Source of the DNA: Chrysochromulina parva | Lineage: Eukaryota; Haptophyta; Prymnesiales; Chrysochromulinaceae | Assembly (NCBI GenBank): GCA_002887195.1 | Contig: PJAB01001277.1 | Coordinates: 1 to 15,774, forward strand | DNA: 15,774 bases | Direction: 5' to 3' | Shown here: one piece after another, positions 1-6,002 of the stretch | Layout: every line of letters starts with the position of its first letter | Numbering within the stretch: the first letter of the stretch is position 1 | Made by a program: the position numbers and the translations under genes | Notes under the pieces: generated by a model | Database searches by the model: none | Told to the model about the DNA's origin: nothing | Seen by the model: the letters and a program-made list of their open reading frames with translations, nothing else

Positions 1-325
1 GTGTAGGCGAAGGTGGTGGAGAGGGTGGTGGCGGCTTCGGTGGCGGGGGCGGTGGGGGCTTGGGTGGCGGGCGTAGGGGCGCTGGCGAGGAGGGGGGAGA
101 TGGCGGTGGTGTGGCCGGCGGCGGCAAGGGCGGTCGGAGTGGCGACGGCGGAATGAGCGGCGGGCGCCACTGATATTGATCCGCGGGGAGGGGGAAGGAG
201 TTTCGCGCAGCGAGGAAGAGGCAATCAAGTTCATAATCAAGGAAGAGGTCATGGAGGTAGGATTCGTATCCCTCATAAGGGAGGTGGAGGAGGAGGGATT
301 CACGCTCAAAGGCAATCTCGCGTTC
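1..325 (-). pseudogene. Shifted-frame continuation of the Pro-rich gene, runs off the left edge
   Basis: Just downstream of the stop of the 331-1518 reading frame, a different minus frame is open for about 108 codons, from the GAA codon at 325-323 to the window edge. It reads with the same style as the upstream part: acidic and Tyr/Leu-rich first (HLPYEGYESYLHDLF, then ADQYQWRPP), then an almost pure Pro/Ser/Lys tract. It contains no stop codon. The junction carries an 11-bp tandem duplication (ATCCTTGAATA followed by ATCCTTGAA), and removing one unit would join the two frames. I therefore read this as the continuation of the same gene after a frameshift. Either the gene is broken or the assembly has an error here. 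A downstream exon is possible, but I see no splice sites. The function is unknown. Confidence 0.45.
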
Positions 326-342
326 AAGGATTATTCAAGGAT
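323..342. repeat. 11-bp tandem duplication at the frameshift
   Basis: The plus strand reads TTCAAGGAT at 323-331 and again at 334-342, a period of 11. On the minus strand this is ATCCTTGAA twice, with TA between the copies. Because 11 is not a multiple of three, it shifts the frame and creates the TAA that ends the 331-1518 reading frame. Confidence 0.75.
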
Positions 343-1518
343 TTCAGAATCAAAGAAAGAGATTTCGGGGGACCATTCCTCATAAGGATGCCAGAGTTCG
401 GCATGTGTAAGGAAGTGGAGAGGGGGAGGATCACGTGAGAGGGAGTGAAGTGAAAGTGTGTGGTACGAAGGGGGGTAATCGTCGTAGGGGGGGGAGGGAG
501 AGATGAAGGTTGGGTCATGAATGGAGTAGTATAGAGATTCATCTTCATGGGCACGCTCATATTCATCGATTTGAAGAGAATCGTAGTGGTCACAGTGAGC
601 ACGGGTGAGTTCGCGGGCGGCCATGGTCTCCTGGGATTCTTGGGCGAGGATGAATCGCTCATCATTGAGGAGGTCATCTAGAGTACTCGGGTGGAGATGA
701 TGGAGATCAGGGCGAAGGCTGATGAATCGGGTAACGATGGATAGGTGGAAACGAGAAAGATAGATGCGAGTGGGATGCCATTGGTACTCATCGGACTCAT
801 AATCAGAGAGCCACTGGAGAGAGTAGTCAAAAGAGGATCGGGTGATTGGGAGACCAGTGTCATCGCGGGGGTAATCAGGGCCGAGGTGATCGAAATCGGG
901 TTCAAAGTCAGGTTGGGGCGGGAAGGGGGGGGATGTAGGGCGCGTGGGCGGTGGAGATGGCGGTGGAGAGGGGGGTGGTGGGGGTTGCGGCGGCCGCGGT
1001 GGTGTCTGGGAAGGGCATGCGTCGATCTGGGCGAAAGGGGATCTTGCAGCTGCTCCATTTGCAGCTGTGCCGAGATGGACGGATGAAGCGTGAAGGGGAA
1101 GGGAAGGGCAGAGATGGGGGTACTTGAGAGGGCGGAGGTCATGAAGAGGAAGGTGCCGCTTGAGCGAGGGTGCGGTTGGTGCCTGGGTCGATTTGGCCTC
1201 CTTGCGCGGGTTGAAATCATCATCCGTGGTCTCCAAAGCGCGCTTGGCCGCCCCCTTCGTAGTTCCCTTGGAATCTGGAGCAGAATCTGGCGGCGGCACG
1301 GTCCCGGGCATGCGAGTAGCCGGTGCGGGCGCGGGTGGTGCGGGCCCGGGCGCGGGCATCGAAGGCGCGGGCGTGGGCGCGGGCACAGTGAAGCTGATGA
1401 CTCGTCCAGCATGCCACGCTTGCGCTCGCGCTCTCGGCGTGTGTGGCACAGGATCAGGCGTGGCCGTGTGGGCGGGAGCGGGCGCGGGTTGTGCGCCGGG
1501 CCCGGGCGTGGGCAGCAT
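331..1518 (-). CDS. Proline-rich, low-complexity hypothetical protein (start uncertain)
   Basis: The frame is open far upstream of 1518, but upstream of about 1540 it becomes poly-Leu from CAG repeats read in the wrong frame. The ATG at 1518 (MLPTPGPGAQPAP) is a convenient start, not a proven one. About 395 residues follow: Pro/Ala-rich residues 1-80, a basic stretch (RALETTDDDFNPRKEAK), a PPPPPSPPPSPPP tract, then a Tyr/Asp/Glu-rich tail (SDYESDEYQWHPTR, DESLYYSIHDPTF). The stop at 331-333 looks artificial because coding-like sequence continues in another frame. I recognise no domain. The strongly pyrimidine-rich minus strand and the smooth change of composition argue for real coding. An N-terminal exon may lie at 2245-2582. 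A repetitive-element origin is possible. Confidence 0.4.
   Translation of the reverse strand: MLPTPGPGAQPAPAPAHTATPDPVPHTPRARAQAWHAGRVISFTVPAPTPAPSMPAPGPAPPAPAPATRMPGTVPPPDSAPDSKGTTKGAAKRALETTDDDFNPRKEAKSTQAPTAPSLKRHLPLHDLRPLKYPHLCPSLPLHASSVHLGTAANGAAARSPFAQIDACPSQTPPRPPQPPPPPSPPPSPPPTRPTSPPFPPQPDFEPDFDHLGPDYPRDDTGLPITRSSFDYSLQWLSDYESDEYQWHPTRIYLSRFHLSIVTRFISLRPDLHHLHPSTLDDLLNDERFILAQESQETMAARELTRAHCDHYDSLQIDEYERAHEDESLYYSIHDPTFISPSPPYDDYPPSYHTLSLHSLSRDPPPLHFLTHAELWHPYEEWSPEISFFDSEILE
1412..1476 (+). repeat. Left arm of 65-bp inverted repeat
   Basis: Positions 1412-1444 are the exact reverse complement of 2191-2223 (33 bp). The match continues to about 1476 / 2159 with 6 mismatches in 32. 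On the minus strand this arm encodes PHTPRARAQAWH within the Pro-rich protein. Confidence 0.85.
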
Positions 1519-1650
1519 CGACAGCGCGGGCGTGAGCCACCCATCATCACACACAGCTCCCGTCCTCCCTCTCCTTCCTCCCTCTTCCGGCAGACCCCGC
1601 CTCAGCACGCCTCCTTGACTCCCTATCCTCAGCAGCCGACTCCACGGCCA

Positions 1651-1800
1651 CAGCAGCAGCAGCAGCAGCCTTCCTGGCTGCCTCCGCATCATCCACATCC
1701 GCCACCGCGACCGCACTTGCAAACACAGCAGCAGCCACCGCAGCAGCAGCAGCATCCGCTTCAGCAACCGCCTTCGCAGCTGCATCCGCTGCTGCTACCA
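1651..1800. repeat. CAG-rich trinucleotide tracts
   Basis: (CAG)6 lies at 1651-1668, and further CAG runs lie around 1730-1752 with interrupted CAG/CCG up to about 1800. They read as poly-Gln on plus, or as poly-Ala, poly-Leu or poly-Cys in other frames. This is why several overlapping frames stay open here. Confidence 0.8.
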
Positions 1801-2158
1801 CCCTACACAACCGACCACTCCGATCCCAACTACCCCCACTACACCACACAAAGCCAACTCATCCCTACCCGCACGCACACCATCCCCGTCTTCCGATGCC
1901 CGCCTTCTCGTTCGCCTCCTCGCTCATGGTCTCCGTCCTAACCAGCCCCGCCTCCTGCTACTCCTTACCCTGTGGCGACGCCGCCGCGCCACGCTCGTAA
2001 TTGCTACCACCTTCATCGCCCGACTCCTTCATCGACGCCTCCGACGGAAAACTTCTGCACCAACGCCCACGCCTGCGCCTCCCGTACTCACCGTGCCCGC
2101 ACACGCACAGCCTGCACGAGGCACATTTACCTTTTCCACCACCCCTACTCACCCAATC

Positions 2159-2223
2159 CCCGCCCACACGGCTGCGCCTGAGCCCATGCTACACACGCCG
2201 AGAGCGCGAGCGCAAGCGTGGCA
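2159..2223 (-). repeat. Right arm of 65-bp inverted repeat
   Basis: This is the partner of 1412-1476. Read on the plus strand it encodes LHTPRARAQAWH in the same codon phase as the left arm on the minus strand. Here, though, the pyrimidine-rich, coding-like strand is plus. The repeat therefore joins two regions of opposite coding polarity. Confidence 0.85.
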
Positions 2224-2244
2224 CACTGCACGAGGCACCCTCAC

Positions 2245-2582
2245 CTTCCCACCAGCTCTGCCTGCGAGGTTGATGTTGCTGGGTGGGTGTGCTGGAAGTT
2301 GGGAGGGAGCAGTGGAGCGGGGTTGCGGGCAGCAAGGTGTGCGGATGCGCTGATGCCGTCAGAGGGAGCCGGCGGCAGAGGCCGACGGAAAGAAGAGGGC
2401 CGATTGATCGAGCTGGATGATGGCAAAGGACGAGGAGTGGACGCCCGGGTGCGGGAGTTCGTGGGCAAAGAGGCACTGAAGGAGATAGAGAGCTGCATGC
2501 CAAAGGGTGGCGGTAGCGATTGCGATGTCTTGTTGATGCGAGTCATGCTGTCTTCAGAAAGAGACGGCGGGCGCATTTGCAT
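2245..2582 (-). CDS. Candidate first exon, Ser/Pro-rich N-terminus
   Basis: An ATG at 2582 opens a 112-codon frame (MQMRPPSLSEDSMTRINK...), rich in Ser, Pro and Arg. It ends at a good-looking donor, GGAAG|GTGAGG, with the intron starting at 2244 in phase 2. If unspliced, the frame stops immediately at the TGA inside that donor. The exon would sit upstream of the minus-strand Pro-rich frame at 331-1518, but I could not find a convincing acceptor: the candidate AG sites near 1530-1570 are preceded by purines. It could be an independent short gene, or not coding at all. No domain is recognised. Confidence 0.35.
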
Positions 2583-3018
2583 TTAATCTCACGGTTTCTT
2601 CATTCACAACACACCAACACGCACAGATCAAACTCAAACCAAGCGTGAAGGTCGAACACCTCGCACACGTCACAGCCGCTTCATTCTCATGCTCGCGACA
2701 TGCAACGTGTACCGCGCTCACAGACACGGATCAGAGTCGCCAAACCCCGGGTCAACCCCGGGTCTGAACCCGTGCAACCACCTCGCCGGTTTCTTCACAG
2801 CCCATGGTTTTCATAAGAAAAAGTCAAAAAGACAACCAAGACACCGCTCAATTGAGCAAATGAAGGGTGGTTTGCCGCAGGCGCCACCAACAGCGGAGAG
2901 GCAGCCCACAGGCACACAACGAGGCAGCCGAGAGGGACAGCGCACAGCGGACACAAATATTTTTTGATGTATTGTCTCGACACGGAAGAACGGCACTCAG
3001 GGTCTCACCACGAGGGTC
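2583..3018. other. Intergenic region with no gene seen
   Basis: This stretch is less GC-rich, with several stops in all frames and no coding-like frame. It should hold the 3' flank of the 3019-3960 gene and the 5' flank of the candidate exon at 2582. The only structure I noted is the 11-bp direct repeat at 2743-2764. Confidence 0.6.
2743..2764 (+). repeat. Two tandem copies of AACCCCGGGTC
   Basis: AACCCCGGGTC occurs at 2743-2753 and again at 2754-2764. A degenerate third start (TGAACCCG) follows. The core CCCGGG is palindromic. The role is unknown. Confidence 0.75.
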
Positions 3019-3960
3019 TCACCAGCACAGGTCACTCTTCTGGATACCATACCAGACTGGTGCGCCCATGACAGCGCCCGGGCGCGGCCGTGGTAACGGC
3101 CGTGGCGAGAGCCGCTTTGGTCCATATGCCTCGCGCGTCTCCGTCGTTCGGTCTATATGCATCGCCCTGACGCCCTCGGCCGCCACACCCACGAATAGCT
3201 TGTGGCGCGCCTGGACGTTATTGGGGTAGGCCATCGTCAGCGAAAGCCCCGCCGGTCGTCGCACCGGTCGCCCACCTCTCTCGGACGGGCGCAACACTTG
3301 TTGCCAGTCGACGAAGTCGGATTGCATCGTCGTCGTCCCGCCCTTCGGGCCCCAATGACTCATCGAGGGTGGCGGCCAAGGCGGAGGTGGAGGCTCGAGG
3401 CTTAGCTCGAGGCCCCCTTGGAGGCCCCGCCATGGCGCCAACCGAGGCGCCGGGCTCTTTACATGTACCGGGCTCTGGCTCGAGAAGGTGGCCGCCACGG
3501 CGCCCGCGACGCTCGTGGATTCAGGCCGTGACGACGGAGGCAGGAGCTGCCTGAAGCGGCTCGCGCCCAGAAAGGTGTTGGGCGTGATCGCATGCTCATG
3601 ATGCTCAAACTCCGGGTTGTTCTGCAGCCGTTGCAGCGCCTGCGTGTGCAGCTTCTTGCGCTCGATGGCCGTGAAGGCGCCGCCATTGGGGAAGCGGCTG
3701 TTCCGTGCGGAGACTGGGCGCTGGATCCCCGGGCTCGAGTCGTCTCCCAGTCCGGGCCGCACCCACGCACTGGGGCCAGTCGGGCGGGCAGACAAGGGTC
3801 GGCTTGGTAAAGGCCTGCCCATGCTCTCGCTGAGAATGCTCCCTTGGTACACTAGCATGCCATTTCCAGACTGACGGACGCCCTCATCCGCGCGGCGGAG
3901 CTGCGAACGAAGCAGGGCATCGGCTGCGGCGAGCGAGCCCGCGTTCTTCTCTGGCGCCAT
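3019..3960 (-). CDS. Hypothetical protein with two RPxSAR motifs
   Basis: A single-exon frame of 313 residues from the ATG at 3960 (MAPEKNAGSLAAADALLRSQ). The frame is open for a further 39 codons upstream, but that part is AT-richer, reads like a leader and contains an inverted repeat, so I chose the inner ATG. Visible features are a helical N-terminus, RPLSAR at residues 54-59, RPVSAR at 81-86, a charged helical segment around 95-120 (ERKKLHTQALQRLQNNPEFE), a Pro-rich stretch near 200 (PPPPPWPPP), and a basic Pro/Arg C-terminus ending in Trp. I do not recognise a family. Repeated RPxSAR-type motifs remind me of ciliary or cytoskeletal proteins of protists, but that is an impression only. 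It follows the JmjC gene on the same strand, 352 bp downstream. Confidence 0.6.
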   Translation of the reverse strand: MAPEKNAGSLAAADALLRSQLRRADEGVRQSGNGMLVYQGSILSESMGRPLPSRPLSARPTGPSAWVRPGLGDDSSPGIQRPVSARNSRFPNGGAFTAIERKKLHTQALQRLQNNPEFEHHEHAITPNTFLGASRFRQLLPPSSRPESTSVAGAVAATFSSQSPVHVKSPAPRLAPWRGLQGGLELSLEPPPPPWPPPSMSHWGPKGGTTTMQSDFVDWQQVLRPSERGGRPVRRPAGLSLTMAYPNNVQARHKLFVGVAAEGVRAMHIDRTTETREAYGPKRLSPRPLPRPRPGAVMGAPVWYGIQKSDLCW

Positions 3961-4312
3961 TTGTCGCGACCGCAAAAACACAACAAGAAAATTCGATGAC
4001 GATTCCCGAACGTCATCGCAAAAATAAAACGGCGGTGATGCATGCAGAACGGCTTCTTGCTTTCCCATGCTATCCACACTGAGAGTGGGCCCAAACAGAG
4101 TGATGGAAAGTGCTACACCCAGCCCGTTGGAGCTTGTTTGTTAGTTGGTTGCTTCAATTTACAATTAGGTTGATAGGATCGGATAAGTGCACTTTAGACT
4201 TTTTATTTACGTTTGCCGGGCGGCGGGCGCGCCGGGTATAACCATACAGTATTCGCGGCCGCATTTTCTCAACATTTGATTCTATCAGCAGCTAGGTACA
4301 CTAGGTGAAACT
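3961..4312. other. Intergenic: JmjC 3' flank and leader of the next gene
   Basis: No coding-like frame other than the rejected N-terminal extension. The part from about 4090 to 4310 is AT-richer, as expected for a 3' untranslated region and a promoter. I see no clear TATA box. Confidence 0.6.
3994..4018. promoter_or_regulatory. Inverted repeat CGATGACG / CGTCATCG upstream of the start codon
   Basis: Arms 3994-4001 and 4011-4018 are perfect 8-bp reverse complements with a 9-bp spacer. They begin 34 nt upstream of the chosen ATG at 3960. Each arm holds TGACG/CGTCA, the half-site of bZIP (CRE-like) factors. It could also fold as a hairpin in the leader. Function is inferred only. Confidence 0.4.
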
Positions 4313-5952
4313 TTAGGAAGCGTGCTCGTGCGAGCCCAGCCATCCGAGCTCAGAGAGGGGGACAGTGGGGACGAGCTCTTCGCACGTGATGGGCCGGCCG
4401 CGCTTGGCCGCGTGGTAGTGCTCGGCGCCGTAGCGCTCGCGCATCGCATACCTGATGAGCACCGACTCAGCCCAGAAGAGCCCTGGCCAGTGGTACCGCT
4501 CGGCCACCGGGGCTGGCCAGTGCTGCTGCTCGCCGAGCGCAAAGGGCGCGAACTCGAGCGCGACGGCGACGTTGCGCGGCCCGTGCGAGATGATGAGATG
4601 CCAATGACCCTCGGGGATGTAGAATGCGTCGCCCGCATGCACTTTCATGTGCATCGGCGCCGTGGCGGCAAACTCGGGATAGCGTTCGAGGTCGACGCGG
4701 TCGGCGTTGAGGGGCGAGAGGCCGAACTTGTTGTGGAAGTCGAGGTAGAGCTTGCGCGACTCGTTGGGGTGCCACCTAATTAGGCAAGAGGGGCAGGCGC
4801 ATCTCAGCACCTAATTGGGCAAAGGTGTGAACGGAGAGGGAAGAGAGATGGAAGGCGGCCGTTGGGCTCGAGCAGTATGCAATGAGGGAGGCAATCAGCA
4901 TGCAATGAGGGAGGCAATCAGCATGGAAGGCGGCCGTTGGGCTCGAGCAGTACATGTACACGTCCTTGGACCCATCGAGCTGGAGCATGTAGTTCTCATG
5001 GGTGTCAAAGTGGATGGAGGAGGTTGTGTTGCCTGCGCTCATCCACAGACGCGCCTCGTGCAAGCTCTCGTACAGCTCAGCGCACCTGTGGGGAAAGGGC
5101 GCCGTAGTGAGCACATGCATGCAAGGCCGGAGCCCGCCTCGTGCAAGCTCTCGTACAGCTCAGCGCACCTGCGCCCACCCGTGGTCATCAGCCGCAATCG
5201 GAGTGGCCATCAAAGGCAACCATGGGGCCATCAGGGAGGTCATCATAGTCATAAGAAGTGGGAGGTCATCAAGGGTATCACCTAATTGGGCAAGGGAGGT
5301 CATCAGTAGTGGGAGCACCTGAGTGGCTCGGGCAGCCAAAGGAAGCGGCGTAGCGTAATGCCGGCCTCCGAGAGTGGCGTGACCGTGTACAACATATTCT
5401 CATGCTCGGGTCGGTTGTAGCGCTTGAGGAAGTCGCAAAAGGTCCAGCCGGCCATCAGGGGGTGACGGTCGTTGTGTGTGATGCGGTTCTGCTTCTCGAT
5501 GAGAGCGTGCCTGTGGGGAGGGGGGCGCGGTGTGAGCACTTGCATGCGGTTCTGCTTCTCGATGAGAGCGTACCCGATGAGGAAGGCAATCAAGGGTATC
5601 ACCAGAGCCCATGAGTGGCAATTAGCGTACCACGGCTTCCGAGGGCGCAGTGCTCGATTAGGAAGTCATTAGGAAGTCATTAGGAAATCATTATGAAGTC
5701 ATTAGCGTACCACGGCTTCCCATCCGCAAGGGCGCAGTGCTCGATTAGGAAGGCGTCATCCCACGGCTGGGCGCCCATGGCGGCGCGCGCGCCGCCGCGC
5801 ACGATGACGGGCTTGTACGCGCCTACGTGCTGGCGCCAAAAAGCCCCCGGGCTCAGCTCGGGCTCGAGGCTGGCAACCACGACCCCTTCCTCATCGTCCT
5901 CCTCGTCGCTGACGTCGTCCTCCTCGTCGCTGACGTCGTCCTCACTGCCGCT

Positions 5953-6002
<50 letters not shown>

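Larger units (their letters stand above)
1519..2244. other. Low-complexity region of ambiguous coding strand
   Basis: From about 1540 to 2260 the pyrimidine-rich strand switches from minus to plus, then switches back. A plus frame (about 1620-1941) reads as a Pro/Gln-rich protein containing PPYTTDHSDPNYPHYTTQS and ends at a stop at 1941. Another plus frame (about 2040-2265) repeats the motif ARGTxTF. On the minus strand, 1547-1800 can instead read as an Ala-rich coil (for example VVAAADAAAKAVAEADAAAA). If 2245-2582 is an exon of the minus gene, this stretch could be an intron. I cannot choose between intron, inverted coding segment and repeat without transcripts. Confidence 0.4.

Noticed and set aside
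1520..1785. N-terminal extension of the Pro-rich frame (Leu/Arg-rich)
   Set aside because: It is the product of reading CAG/CTG repeats in a non-coding frame; composition differs sharply from the rest of the protein.
3961..4077. 39-codon N-terminal extension of the RPxSAR protein
   Set aside because: AT-richer, leader-like, contains an inverted repeat; the inner ATG at 3960 begins the sequence with matching composition.
4322..4783. Plus-strand open frame of 153 codons
   Set aside because: Antisense to the last exon of the JmjC gene, which carries the conserved GDAFYIPEGHWH motif; no domain on plus.
5120..5168. First copy of the exon start in intron 5 as a separate real exon
   Set aside because: No donor follows it and reading through shifts the frame (83 nt is not a multiple of three).
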